DNA of 64,000 bases, taken from contig NZ_JPUG01000077.1 in the NCBI RefSeq assembly GCF_000739015.1, forward strand, positions 310,001 to 374,000, read 5' to 3'. Origin of the DNA: Microvirga sp. BSC39 (GTDB taxonomy: Bacteria > Pseudomonadota > Alphaproteobacteria > Rhizobiales > Beijerinckiaceae). The notes beneath the pieces are model-generated. The model was given only the letters and a program-made list of their open reading frames with translations. It did not search any database and was not told the origin of the DNA. The translations under genes and the position numbers were made by a program. How positions within the stretch are numbered: position 1 is the stretch's first letter; each line of letters begins with the position of its first letter. Shown in pieces: positions 49,816 through 58,608 of the stretch.

Positions 49816-50772
49816 TTACCCGAACACCGGTCGGAAGAAGCCGAAGCCGTGCTCCACGAGCAGGGTCGCGAAGAGCAGGAAGAGATAGAGGATCGAGAAG
49901 CCGAAGAGCTGCTGGGCCACCCGCATGGCAGGCTCGCCCTGGCGCAGGCGATAGACCTGGACGGCCAGCGCCAGCATGCCGAAGCCGCCGACGAGCGAGA
50001 TGATGGCATAGGCCAGGCCGCCGAAGCCCAGGGCCACCGGGGCCATGCCCAGCGGGGCCAGAAGAATCGTGTAGGCGAGGATCTGGAACCGGGTTGCATC
50101 CGGACCCGCCACGTTCGGCATCATGGGGATGCCGGCGCGCTCGTAGTCGCCCGACTTCACGAGGGCGAGAGCCCAGAAATGGGGCGGCGTCCACATGAAG
50201 ATGATGGCGAACAGAACCACGCTGTCCCACCCCACATGGCCGGTCACGGCCGCCTGCGCGACGATCGGGGGGAGGGCGCCCGCCGCGCCGCCGATGACGA
50301 TGTTCTGCTGGGTCGTGCGCTTCAGCCACATGGAATAGACGACCACGTAGAAGAAGATCGTGAAGGCGAGGAGGGCGGCGGCAAGCCAGTTGCTCACGAG
50401 CCCCAGGATGATGACCGAGCCGATGGAGAGCGTCACCCCGAAGGCCAGGGCCTCGCCGGGCTGGATCTTGCCGGCGGGAATCGGGCGTTTGCGGGTGCGG
50501 GTCATGACCGCATCGATATCCGCATCCCACCACATGTTCAGGCACCCGGACGCACCGCCGCCGACGGCGATGATGAGGAGCGACACGAAGGCCACGATCG
50601 GGTGAACGTTGGAGGGGCTTACGACCATTCCGACGAGCGCCGTGAAGACGACGAGAAACATCACCCGGGGCTTCAGCAGGGCGAAGAAGTCGGACACGTC
50701 CCCCTGCGACAGGCCTGCCGTGGCAAGGCTCTCGACTTGGGATTCGGCCAGAGAGTTCGACATGGTGCTCAT
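49816..50772 (-). CDS. ctaB: Protoheme IX farnesyltransferase (heme O synthase)
   Basis: A 318-residue UbiA-type prenyltransferase with about nine helices. The active-site motif is DADIDAVMTRTRKRP (first Asp-rich loop), and the second loop contains KSGDYERAGIPMMP. It farnesylates heme b to heme o, which is then used for heme a of the oxidase. The ATG at 50772 was chosen; another at 50763 gives three fewer residues. It follows coxA after a strong hairpin. Confidence 0.95.
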   Translation of the reverse strand: MSTMSNSLAESQVESLATAGLSQGDVSDFFALLKPRVMFLVVFTALVGMVVSPSNVHPIVAFVSLLIIAVGGGASGCLNMWWDADIDAVMTRTRKRPIPAGKIQPGEALAFGVTLSIGSVIILGLVSNWLAAALLAFTIFFYVVVYSMWLKRTTQQNIVIGGAAGALPPIVAQAAVTGHVGWDSVVLFAIIFMWTPPHFWALALVKSGDYERAGIPMMPNVAGPDATRFQILAYTILLAPLGMAPVALGFGGLAYAIISLVGGFGMLALAVQVYRLRQGEPAMRVAQQLFGFSILYLFLLFATLLVEHGFGFFRPVFG

Positions 50773-50867
50773 CACAAAATTCCGAAATGCCGTGACGCGG
50801 CCGAAAAGGCCTTCGAGTGGTCGGCTCCTCGCCGGAAGGCTTGTGAGACCCAAGCCCTCTGGGGAGG

Positions 50868-50893
50868 AGCCGGGCGGCTTTTGCCGCCCGGCT
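50868..50893. terminator. Strong stem-loop between coxA and ctaB
   Basis: AGCCGGGCGGC, TTTT loop, GCCGCCCGGCT: an 11-bp perfect, GC-rich stem that begins about 6 bp after the coxA stop (minus strand). Without a downstream T run it may act as an attenuator or 3' stabiliser, lowering ctaB and downstream expression relative to coxBA. Confidence 0.6.
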
Positions 50894-50899
50894 TGCTGA

Positions 50900-52519
50900 T
50901 TAGTGGTGCGTGTCGATGACGCGCGGCAGGGTCTCGAACTGGTGGTACGGAGGCGGGGAGGACAGGGTCCATTCCAGCGTCGTCGCACCCTCACCCCACG
51001 GATTCGCAGCGGCCTTTTCCTTGCGGATGAAGGCATAGACCACGCCGAACATGAAGATGAAGAGACCGGCGAAGAAGATATAGGCGCCGATGGAGGACAC
51101 CATGTTCCAGCCCGCGAAGGCGTCCGGGTAGTCCGCATAGCGGCGCGGCATGCCGGAGAGGCCCAGGAAGTGCATCGGGAAGAACAGGATGTTCGAGCCG
51201 ATGAAGGCGACCCAGAAGTGCAGCTTGCCGATCCACTCGGGCATCACGTAGCCGGTGATCTTCGGGAACCAGTAGTACATGCCGGCGAAGATCACGAACA
51301 CGGCGCCGAGAGACAGCACGTAGTGGAAGTGAGCCACCACGTAATAGGTGTCGTGCATGTAGCGGTCCACGGGAGCGTTCGCCAGCACCACGCCGGTCAC
51401 GCCGCCGACCGTGAACAGGAACACGAAGCCCACCGCCCACTGCATGGCCGCCGTGAAGCGGATGGAGCCGCCCCACATGGTGGCGATCCAGGAGAAGATC
51501 TTCACGCCCGTGGGCACCGCGATCACCATGGTGGCGAACACGAAGTAGGCCTGGGTCTGGAGCGAGAGGCCGACCGTGTACATGTGGTGCGCCCACACGA
51601 CGAAGCCGACCACGCCGATCGCCACCATGGCATAGGCCATGCCGAGATAGCCGAAGATCGGCTTCTTGGAGAAGGTGGAGATGATGTGGCTGACGATGCC
51701 GAAGGCCGGCAGAATCATGATGTACACTTCGGGGTGGCCGAAGAACCAGAACAGGTGCTGGTAGAGCACCGGATCGCCGCCGCCCGACGGATCGAAGAAG
51801 GTCGTGCCGAAGTTGCGGTCGGTGAGCAGCATCGTGATCGCGCCAGCGAGAACCGGCAGCGACAGGAGCAGCAGGAACGCCGTCACCAGCATGGACCAGG
51901 CAAAGAGCGGCATCTTGTGCAGCGTCATGCCCGGAGCGCGCATGTTGAGGATCGTGGTGATGAAGTTGATCGCACCCAGGATCGACGCCGCACCGGCAAG
52001 GTGGAGGGCGAAGATGCCGAAGTCGAGCGCCGGGCCGGGGTGGCCGACGGTGGAGAGCGGCGGATACACGGTCCAGCCGCCGCCGAAGCCGAGCGAGCCC
52101 GGAGCGCCCTCGACGAAGAGCGAGCAGAGCATCAGGGCGAAGGCCGAAACGGTGAGCCAGAACGAGATGTTGTTCATCCGCGGGAAGGCCATGTCCGGCG
52201 CGCCGATCATGAGCGGAATGAACCAGTTGCCGAAGCCGCCGATCAGCGTGGGCATCACCATGAAGAACACCATGATGAGGCCGTGGCCGGTCACGAAGAC
52301 GTTGAAGGCTTGCGGGTTCGAGAAGAACTGGAGGCCAGGCTCCTGGAGCTCCAGACGCATGCCGATGGACAGGAGGCCGCCGACGATACCCGCCGTGAAG
52401 CCGAAAATCATATAGAGCGTGCCAATGTCCTTGTGGTTCGTGGAATAGAACCACCGACGCCAGAAGCTCGGAAGGTGATCGTGGTGATCCGCGTGAGCGG
52501 CATCAGCTGCATGTGCCAT
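50900..52519 (-). CDS. coxA: Cytochrome c oxidase subunit I (aa3 type)
   Basis: A 539-residue, 12-helix protein. The heme a ligand His is in TGHGLIMVFF; the CuB site has HPEVYIMILP (with the His-Tyr crosslink) and WAHHMYTVG; heme a3 and heme a axial ligands lie in VVAHFHYVLSLGA. The proton-pathway residues typical of A-type oxidases are present (for example NFITTILNMR). It is preceded by coxB and followed by a hairpin, then ctaB. Confidence 0.98.
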   Translation of the reverse strand: MAHAADAAHADHHDHLPSFWRRWFYSTNHKDIGTLYMIFGFTAGIVGGLLSIGMRLELQEPGLQFFSNPQAFNVFVTGHGLIMVFFMVMPTLIGGFGNWFIPLMIGAPDMAFPRMNNISFWLTVSAFALMLCSLFVEGAPGSLGFGGGWTVYPPLSTVGHPGPALDFGIFALHLAGAASILGAINFITTILNMRAPGMTLHKMPLFAWSMLVTAFLLLLSLPVLAGAITMLLTDRNFGTTFFDPSGGGDPVLYQHLFWFFGHPEVYIMILPAFGIVSHIISTFSKKPIFGYLGMAYAMVAIGVVGFVVWAHHMYTVGLSLQTQAYFVFATMVIAVPTGVKIFSWIATMWGGSIRFTAAMQWAVGFVFLFTVGGVTGVVLANAPVDRYMHDTYYVVAHFHYVLSLGAVFVIFAGMYYWFPKITGYVMPEWIGKLHFWVAFIGSNILFFPMHFLGLSGMPRRYADYPDAFAGWNMVSSIGAYIFFAGLFIFMFGVVYAFIRKEKAAANPWGEGATTLEWTLSSPPPYHQFETLPRVIDTHH

Positions 52520-52546
52520 GATGAGACCTCTGTGGTCCTTTTCAGA

Positions 52547-53407
52547 TTATTGAGCGGTCGCGAACTTGGTCGGAGCCGGGCTGTCGTCCGTGGAAGCATA
52601 ACGCTGCTTCGCCTCGGCCAGCCAAGCGGCATATTGCTGCTCGCTCACGACGCGGACTTCGATGGGCATGTAAGGATGGCCGTTGCCGCAGAGCTCCGAG
52701 CACTGGCCGTAGTACACGCCTTCCTTCTCGGCCTTGAACCAGACTTCATTCAGGCGGCCGGGGATGGCGTCGACCTTGAAGTAGAAGGAGGGCACCGTGA
52801 AGGAATGCATCACGTCGGCCGATGTGACCTGAACGCGAACCACCTTGCCCACCGGCACCACCATCGCGTTGTCGGCGCCGAGCAGGCGGGGCTGATCCGG
52901 CTTACGGGCGCTGTCCTCGGTGACCATGTTCGAGTCGAACTTGAAGCCGCCGCCCTGATCGGCCGGGTACTCGTAGCCCCAGTACCAGGAATAACCCGTG
53001 ACCTTCACCACCAGATCGGCCTGCGGGGGCACGAGCTGCTCGCGCAGAAGGCGGAAGGACGGGATGGCGATGACCACGAGGATCAGAACCGGGACGATGG
53101 TCCAAGCCACTTCCAGCAGAGTGTTGTGGGTGGTCTTCGAGGGAACCGGGTTCTTGCTCTCGTTGAAGCGGGCAACGATCACAAGGAGCAGCGCCAGCAC
53201 GAAAAGGCAGATCGCGGCCATGAGCCAAGTAAGGTAGGTGTGAAAGTCGGACACGTTCTGTCCCAACTCGGTCACCATCTCCTGCATGCCGGTTTCCCAA
53301 GGGGAGGGCTGCCCGGCGGCGGCCCACGCCTCACTTATGCCCAACACAAGTGCGACCGCTGCCGTGGAGAGGGCGGTCACCGATCGACGTCCAGTCTCGA
53401 TCCGCAT
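52547..53407 (-). CDS. coxB: Cytochrome c oxidase subunit II
   Basis: A 286-residue protein with a signal-like N-terminus, two membrane helices (LTWLMAAICLFVLALLLVIV and VAWTIVPVLILVVIAIP, about 75-135) and a periplasmic CuA domain. The CuA ligands lie in DVMHSFTVPSF and GQCSELCGNGHPYMP. I chose the ATG at 53407 with AGGAG 13 bases upstream; a longer frame starts at 53449 or 53506. It begins the cox cluster. Confidence 0.96.
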   Translation of the reverse strand: MRIETGRRSVTALSTAAVALVLGISEAWAAAGQPSPWETGMQEMVTELGQNVSDFHTYLTWLMAAICLFVLALLLVIVARFNESKNPVPSKTTHNTLLEVAWTIVPVLILVVIAIPSFRLLREQLVPPQADLVVKVTGYSWYWGYEYPADQGGGFKFDSNMVTEDSARKPDQPRLLGADNAMVVPVGKVVRVQVTSADVMHSFTVPSFYFKVDAIPGRLNEVWFKAEKEGVYYGQCSELCGNGHPYMPIEVRVVSEQQYAAWLAEAKQRYASTDDSPAPTKFATAQ

Positions 53408-53723
53408 CGGCGTTCCAAAGCTCCTAAAGATGTGATGGCCCAGGGCCATGAAAGCATCGGGGAAGGCGCGGGCGTGCGAATAGCGGCGCCCGGCTTGCGC
53501 CATCACCTTTGATCTGCGTCAAAGACCACAGGACGCGCGGAAGCGCAACGGTAGAAGCGTTCCAAACTGTGCGTCATAACCGCCAAAACGCGTTTCAACC
53601 TTCCAAAGCGCCCCTGTCGCTTGACATTGCGCCCCCTGACATGGTCCCAACGGGGCCAAAGTTGAAGTCGGAGCGGCGGCATGCCGCGACCCTTGAAGAG
53701 GGTTGTAAGGAATGGAGAAACCG
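53408..53723. other. 316-bp divergent intergenic region, cox operon / ialB-like gene
   Basis: It must hold the promoters for coxB (minus) and the IalB-like gene (plus). I see no clear consensus promoter. Two GTTCCAA motifs, similar to the repeats at 28901, occur at about 53411 and 53559, but they do not form an array. Open frames on both strands are chance. Confidence 0.45.
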
Positions 53724-54236
53724 ATGGGCGCATCGCAATGGGTTCGCCACGGCGCGGCCGCTTTCCTGGGGCTGTCGGCTCTGCTCGGCGCCAGCGGCGC
53801 CGGCGCTCAGGGCATGGTCAAGAACACCTTCGGCGACTGGCAGATGCGCTGCGAGACCCCGGCCGGCGCCACCGCCGAGCAATGCGCCCTGGTGCAGAAC
53901 GTTGTTGCGGAAGACCGCCCCAACGTCACCCTCGTGATTATCATGTTGAAAACCGCCGATGGCAAAAGCCGCCTCCTGCGCGTGGTGGCGCCTCTGGGTA
54001 TTCTGCTGCCCTCAGGGTTAGGCCTGAAGATCGACCAGACGGATATCGGCCGCGCCGGCTTCGTGCGCTGCCTGGCGTCGGGATGCGTCGCCGAGGTCGT
54101 CATGGAGGACAACCTGATCAACCAGATGAAGACCGGCCAGCAGGCCACCTTCATCGTCTTCCAGACGCCCGAGGAGGGGATCGGGATCCCGGTCTCCCTG
54201 AACGGGTTCGCGGCCGGGTTCGATGCCCTTCCGTAA
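53724..54236 (+). CDS. Invasion-associated locus B (IalB)-like protein
   Basis: A 170-residue secreted protein of the IalB family, from the ATG at 53724 with GGAG 6 bases upstream; an ATG at 53712 is in frame but too close to the ribosome binding site. The signal peptide ends at GASGAGA. The mature domain has paired cysteines (WQMRCETPAG...EQCALVQ and FVRCLASGCVAEV) and the FGDWQMRC motif typical of IalB. In free-living bacteria these are periplasmic proteins of unknown role. Confidence 0.85.
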   Translation: MGASQWVRHGAAAFLGLSALLGASGAGAQGMVKNTFGDWQMRCETPAGATAEQCALVQNVVAEDRPNVTLVIIMLKTADGKSRLLRVVAPLGILLPSGLGLKIDQTDIGRAGFVRCLASGCVAEVVMEDNLINQMKTGQQATFIVFQTPEEGIGIPVSLNGFAAGFDALP

Positions 54237-54263
54237 TCAACAAAGAGAGGGTGGGGGACAGTA

Positions 54264-54830
54264 ATGAACAAGGGATTGAACCGCAGGGCCGGATGGGCCT
54301 TTGCCGTGCTCGGGATCTCGGCCCTGGCCGGCTGCGGAGCGCCGGGCGAGGGCGGCTTCGGCGTCGGTGACATGCTGCTCACGGCAGGCACGACCCAGAC
54401 ACCGCCTCAGGCTGCCGAGACCCGCGACGTCTATTGCCCGACCGTGGAGGTCATAGATGGCGGTTCGGTCATCCGATCCGGCGATGCCGGCTCCGTGCGC
54501 AGCCAGATCGCCCTGGGCGATCTCGCCCGTGAATGCGTCGGCCAGCCGGACGGCAGCACCCTCGTGAGGGTCGGCGTCGAGGCGCGGGCGCTCCTCGGAG
54601 CCGGAGGGTCGGCGGGCCGCTACGACGTTCCGGTCCAGATCGTCGTCAAGGACGGCTCGACCGTGTTCGCCAACCGCTCCCGCCGTGTGGCGGCCGCAAT
54701 TCCGGCCGGCCAGACGCGGACGACCGTCTCCATCGTCGAGGAGGGCATCGTGGTTCCGGCTTCGTCCGCCAACACGTTCGAGATCGAGGTCGGCCTCGGG
54801 GCCCGCTCGGCTGCAGGACGCCGCGGCTGA
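54264..54830 (+). CDS. Putative lipoprotein of unknown function
   Basis: A 188-residue protein with a lipoprotein signal: hydrophobic segment then the lipobox LAGC (C24). After lipidation the mature protein would anchor to a membrane. The domain (about 55-175) contains RVGVEARALLGAGGSAGRYDVPVQIVVKDG, seen here split around a beta-rich core. I recognise no named family. It follows the IalB-like gene by 27 bp on the same strand and may be co-transcribed. Confidence 0.8.
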   Translation: MNKGLNRRAGWAFAVLGISALAGCGAPGEGGFGVGDMLLTAGTTQTPPQAAETRDVYCPTVEVIDGGSVIRSGDAGSVRSQIALGDLARECVGQPDGSTLVRVGVEARALLGAGGSAGRYDVPVQIVVKDGSTVFANRSRRVAAAIPAGQTRTTVSIVEEGIVVPASSANTFEIEVGLGARSAAGRRG

Positions 54831-54833
54831 TAC

Positions 54834-56138
54834 TTAATAAAGGACGGCCGCGCCCGCTCTCTGGTTGAGGGGAGCGGCCAGGACCTTGTCGATCCGGCGC
54901 TCGTCGAGGTCGATGACTTCGAAGCGCCAGCCGAAGGTCTCCACGTGTTCGCCCGTGGTCGGCAGGTGCTGCAGCTCGCTGATCACCAGGCCGCCGACCG
55001 TGTGATAGCTGCGGGACTCGGGCAGGGTCACGCCGAGGATCTCGGCCATCTCGTCCACCGGCATGGAGCCGGCGAGCAGCCAGGAGCCGTCCTCGCGCCG
55101 GACGGCATCGGGCTCCGGCGCCTCGCCGTCGGACCGGAAGGCGCCGACGATGGCCTCCAAGGCATCGGCCGGGGTCACGACCCCTTCGAAATGGCCGTAC
55201 TCGTCGTGAACGAGGGCCATGGGGACTTCGGCGTCCCGCAGGATCGCCAGAGCATCGAGAGCATAAAGCGTGTCCGGAATGACCGGCGCCTGCTGCAGGT
55301 GCTTGCGGACGTCGAGGGGCTGGCCAGACAGCATGGCGGCCAGAAGCTCCCTCGACTGAACGACGCCGATCACGTTGTCGGGCGTGCCCTCGCTCACCGG
55401 CAGGCGCGAATGCGGTGTCTCGACCAGCAATTGGCGGATCGTTTCCTCGTCATCCTCCGTATCGATCCAGTCCACGTCCGTCCGAGGGGTCATGAGGCCG
55501 CGCACGGTCCGGTCGCCCAGGCGCAGCACGCCCGAGATCATGCGGCGCTCCTCCTCCTCGATCACGCCGGCGCTCTCGGCCTCGCCGACGAGCATCTTGA
55601 TCTCCTCTTCGGTGACGGTGGAGGAATCGTCCGACTTGGTGCCGAAGAAGCTGAAGATCAGGCTGGTGGAGGCGTTCAGAAGCCAGACGGCCGGGGCTGC
55701 GACCTTGGAGACGACCAGCATCATCGGCGCCATAGCGCAGGCGATGCCCTCCGGGTGGCGTAGGGCCAGCTGCTTGGGCACGAGCTCGCCGACCACGATG
55801 GAGAGATAAGTGATGATGCCGATGACGATGCCGTAGCCGAGCGGCTCGGCCGCCCCCGCAGGCATGCCCTGGGCCAGGAAGATGTCCCTCAGCCGGCCGC
55901 CCAGCGCGGCGCCCGAGAAGGCACCGGCCAGGATGCCCACCAGGGTGATGCCGATCTGGACCGTCGAGAGGAAGCGGCCCGAATCCTCCATGAGGGTGAG
56001 GGCCGTATTGGCGCCGGAGCGGCCCTGCTCGGCCATGGCTTTGAGCCTGGGGCGGCGGGCGGATACGATGGCAAGTTCGGAAAGAGCGAAGACGCCGTTG
56101 AGGGCGACGAGAGCGAGAGCGATGATCAGTTCGAGCAA
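54834..56138 (-). CDS. CNNM/CBS-domain protein (CorC/HlyC-type)
   Basis: A 434-residue protein: an N-terminal CNNM/DUF21 membrane domain (about 1-180; three to four helices including IVVGELVPKQLAL), two CBS domains (about 200-330; MTPRTDVDWIDTEDD and QAPVIPDTLYALDALAIL), and a CorC_HlyC domain at the C-terminus. Such proteins affect magnesium or cobalt efflux or membrane integrity. The start is a TTG at 56138, as no ATG lies nearby in frame. It is convergent with the lipoprotein gene. Confidence 0.88.
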   Translation of the reverse strand: MLELIIALALVALNGVFALSELAIVSARRPRLKAMAEQGRSGANTALTLMEDSGRFLSTVQIGITLVGILAGAFSGAALGGRLRDIFLAQGMPAGAAEPLGYGIVIGIITYLSIVVGELVPKQLALRHPEGIACAMAPMMLVVSKVAAPAVWLLNASTSLIFSFFGTKSDDSSTVTEEEIKMLVGEAESAGVIEEEERRMISGVLRLGDRTVRGLMTPRTDVDWIDTEDDEETIRQLLVETPHSRLPVSEGTPDNVIGVVQSRELLAAMLSGQPLDVRKHLQQAPVIPDTLYALDALAILRDAEVPMALVHDEYGHFEGVVTPADALEAIVGAFRSDGEAPEPDAVRREDGSWLLAGSMPVDEMAEILGVTLPESRSYHTVGGLVISELQHLPTTGEHVETFGWRFEVIDLDERRIDKVLAAPLNQRAGAAVLY

Positions 56139-56306
56139 CGATGCGTGGAGCTGCTGACCGGATCAGGCCGCGCTTCTCCCCTTCTGTGACAGATGGCCCC
56201 TAAGATGGAGCCTGGAGGGCGTGGCGTCAATTAAAGGGTGAACAGGCCGGCCTTGCTTTGTTGACAGGAGATCAATTCATCTTCAGAGCTTAAAACCAGC
56301 CGATGA

Positions 56307-56496
56307 TCCCCGCGGAAGAGACCGGACCACGAGTCCGGCGCCGAAGGCGCAACCGCCCCGGAAACGCTCAGGCCAAAGGACCGCGCGGGAGCTGGCACTC
56401 TGGAAAGCGACGACGCTTCGATAAGCGTCGTCCACCGACGGGCGTAACCTTTCGCGCAAGCGTTTGGGAAATCTCTCAGGTCTCGGGACAGAGGGG
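56307..56496 (+). promoter_or_regulatory. Tandem glycine riboswitch upstream of gcvT
   Basis: Two glycine aptamers. The first (about 56307-56390) has the conserved core CCGAAGGCGCAACC and GGAAACGCTCAGGCCAAAGG, with P1 arms TCCC(C)GCG and CGCGGGA. The second (about 56395-56496) has CACCGACGGGCGTAAC and GGAAATCTCTCAGGT-CGGGACAGAG, with P1 arms CTCTG (56398) and CAGAG (56489). The array ends 55 bp before the gcvT ATG and presumably turns on the gcv operon when glycine is abundant. Confidence 0.93.
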
Positions 56497-56551
56497 GCGC
56501 AGAGCAACGGGCCGCAAGGCTCGATGGAACGCGCACCTTTGAGGGACACCG

Positions 56552-57700
56552 ATGGCCGAGCCAGCGCACAGCGACGAGCCGCTCCTGAAAACCCCGCTCC
56601 ACGCGGAGCATGTGGCGCTTGGCGCCCGCATGGTGCCGTTCGCCGGCTACGACATGCCGGTGCAGTACCCCACGGGCATTCTCACCGAGCACAACTGGAC
56701 CCGCGAGCATGCGGGCCTGTTCGACGTGTCGCATATGGGTCAAGCCTTCCTCGCCGCCGAGGACAAGAGCCATGAGACCGTGGCCAAGGCCCTTGAGGCG
56801 CTGATCCCGGCCGATGTCGTGAACCTCAAGCCCAACCAGCAGCGCTACTCGCAGCTCTTGGCCGATGATGGTGGCATCCTCGATGACCTGATGGTGACCC
56901 GCGTCGGCGCTCCGGGGCATGAGGGCTGGCTCTATCTTGTGGTCAACGCCTCCATGAAGGAGCAGGACTACGCTCACATCCAGGCGCGCCTGCCGAAGGG
57001 CGTGAGCCTGAACCGCAAGGATGAGCTTGGCCTGATGGCCCTGCAGGGGCCTTCCGCGGAAGCGGTCATGGCGAAGCTTTCGCCTGAGGCCGCGGCGCTC
57101 TCTTTCATGATGTCGGCCGATGTGCAGATCGACGGCATCTGGTGCCACGTCTCCCGCTCGGGCTACACCGGCGAGGACGGTTTCGAGATCTCCTGCAAGG
57201 GCGAGGATGCGGCCAAGCTCTGGCGTGCGCTCCTCGCCGACCCGGAGGTCAAGGCCATCGGCCTCGGCGCGCGCGATTCGCTGCGCCTCGAAGCGGGGCT
57301 TTGCCTCTACGGCCACGACATCGACACCACCACGTCGCCCATCGAGGCGGGCCTGATCTGGTCGATCCAGAAGCGCCGCCGCGAGGAGGGGGGCTTCCCC
57401 GGCGCCGCGCGCGTTCAGCGCGAGATCAAGGATGGTGCTGCCCGTGTTCGCGTCGGCATCAGGCCGGAGGGCCGCGCTCCGGCCCGCGAAGGCAGCGTCA
57501 TCACCACGCCCGATGGCCGCGAGGTCGGCATCGTGACCTCCGGCGGTTTCGGCCCCACGGTCAACGGCCCGGTCGCCATGGGCTATGTGGCCAAGGACGT
57601 CTCCGCCGTTGGCACCGACCTGCATCTCATCGTTCGCGGCAAGCCGCTGCCGGCCAAGGTCGCGGCCATGCCGTTCGCTCCCCATCGCTACAAGCGCTGA
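56552..57700 (+). CDS. gcvT: Aminomethyltransferase (glycine cleavage T protein)
   Basis: A 382-residue enzyme that transfers the aminomethyl carbon from GcvH to tetrahydrofolate, releasing ammonia. Signature stretches are HAGLFDVSHMGQ, RYSQLLADDGGILDDLMVTR, LALMALQGPSA-type core and RSGYTGEDGFEIS. GAGGG lies 6 bases before the ATG. It is the first gene of the gcv operon, downstream of the glycine riboswitch. Confidence 0.97.
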   Translation: MAEPAHSDEPLLKTPLHAEHVALGARMVPFAGYDMPVQYPTGILTEHNWTREHAGLFDVSHMGQAFLAAEDKSHETVAKALEALIPADVVNLKPNQQRYSQLLADDGGILDDLMVTRVGAPGHEGWLYLVVNASMKEQDYAHIQARLPKGVSLNRKDELGLMALQGPSAEAVMAKLSPEAAALSFMMSADVQIDGIWCHVSRSGYTGEDGFEISCKGEDAAKLWRALLADPEVKAIGLGARDSLRLEAGLCLYGHDIDTTTSPIEAGLIWSIQKRRREEGGFPGAARVQREIKDGAARVRVGIRPEGRAPAREGSVITTPDGREVGIVTSGGFGPTVNGPVAMGYVAKDVSAVGTDLHLIVRGKPLPAKVAAMPFAPHRYKR

Positions 57701-57722
57701 CATTCAAAAGAGGGAATTCATC

Positions 57723-58097
57723 ATGACCACGCGCTACACCAAGGATCACGAATACATCCGCGTCGAAGGCGATGCCGGCATCGTGGGCATCTCCGATTAC
57801 GCCCAGGGCCAGCTCGGCGACGTGGTGTTCGTGGAGCTGCCCAGCGTCGGCAAGACCCTGTCGAAGGGCGATGAGGCGGCCGTCGTCGAGAGCGTGAAGG
57901 CGGCAAGCGAAGTCTATGCGCCCGTCTCCGGCGAGGTCGTCGAGGTCAACAGCGAGCTCGAAGCATCCCCCGGCACCGTCAACGAGGACCCGGCCGGCCG
58001 CGGCTGGTTCATGAAGATCCGTCTGACGAACGAGAGCGAGCTCGACGGCCTCATGACCGAAGAGCAGTACGGGGAATTCGTGAAGTCGATCTCGTAA
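57723..58097 (+). CDS. gcvH: Glycine cleavage H protein
   Basis: A 124-residue lipoyl carrier. The lipoylated lysine is K59 in VVESVKAASEVYAPVSGEV. It shuttles the methylamine group between the P, T and L proteins. AGAGGG lies just upstream of the ATG at 57723. It is followed 14 bp later by an OsmC-family gene rather than by gcvP. Confidence 0.97.
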   Translation: MTTRYTKDHEYIRVEGDAGIVGISDYAQGQLGDVVFVELPSVGKTLSKGDEAAVVESVKAASEVYAPVSGEVVEVNSELEASPGTVNEDPAGRGWFMKIRLTNESELDGLMTEEQYGEFVKSIS

Positions 58098-58111
58098 AAG
58101 AGAGCACGGCC

Positions 58112-58588
58112 ATGGCGCACGAGTACAGGGCGACGATCCGCTGGGCGCGGGGAGCGGAGGAGAGCTTCTCCGACAACCGCTACAGCCGCGGCCATACTTG
58201 GTCCTTCGATGGCGGCATCGAAGTTCCCGGCTCCGCGTCGCCCTCCGTCGTGCCGTTGCCCCTCTCGCGCGAGGATGCGGTCGATCCGGAAGAGGCCTTC
58301 GTGGCGGCCGTGTCGAGCTGCCACATGCTCACCTTCCTGTCGATCGCGGCCAAGAAGCGCTTCGTCGTCGACCGTTATGAAGACAAGGCGCTCGGCATCA
58401 TGACGAAGAACGAGAACGGCAAGCTCTTCGTCTCCAAAGTGACTCTCGATCCGGTCATCGCATTCTCAGGCGAAAAGCAGCCCAGTCTCGAGCAGATCGC
58501 CGACATGCACCACCTCGCCCACAAGGAATGCTTCATCGCCAACTCCGTGCTGACGGAGATCGTGGTGGCGGGCATTCCCTCGCATTAA
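58112..58588 (+). CDS. OsmC-family protein within the gcv operon
   Basis: A 158-residue protein of the OsmC/Ohr superfamily, thiol-dependent peroxide reductases. The two conserved cysteines are C70 (AAVSSCHMLTFL) and C140 (HKECFIANS). The fold markers (DPEEAFVAAVSSCHML; VSKVTLDPVI) agree with the family. It lies between gcvH and gcvPA with 14 and 20 bp spacing, so it is surely co-transcribed. Its relation to glycine cleavage is unknown; protection of the lipoyl group or of PLP enzymes is speculation. Confidence 0.92.
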   Translation: MAHEYRATIRWARGAEESFSDNRYSRGHTWSFDGGIEVPGSASPSVVPLPLSREDAVDPEEAFVAAVSSCHMLTFLSIAAKKRFVVDRYEDKALGIMTKNENGKLFVSKVTLDPVIAFSGEKQPSLEQIADMHHLAHKECFIANSVLTEIVVAGIPSH

Positions 58589-58608
58589 CAAACAAGGTTC
58601 TTTCGCCG

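Noticed and set aside
50903..53512. An 869-residue open frame on the plus strand opposite coxA and coxB
   Set aside because: It is the antisense shadow of two certain genes; its composition (His, Asp, Glu, Arg runs) is what high-GC codon bias yields on the opposite strand.
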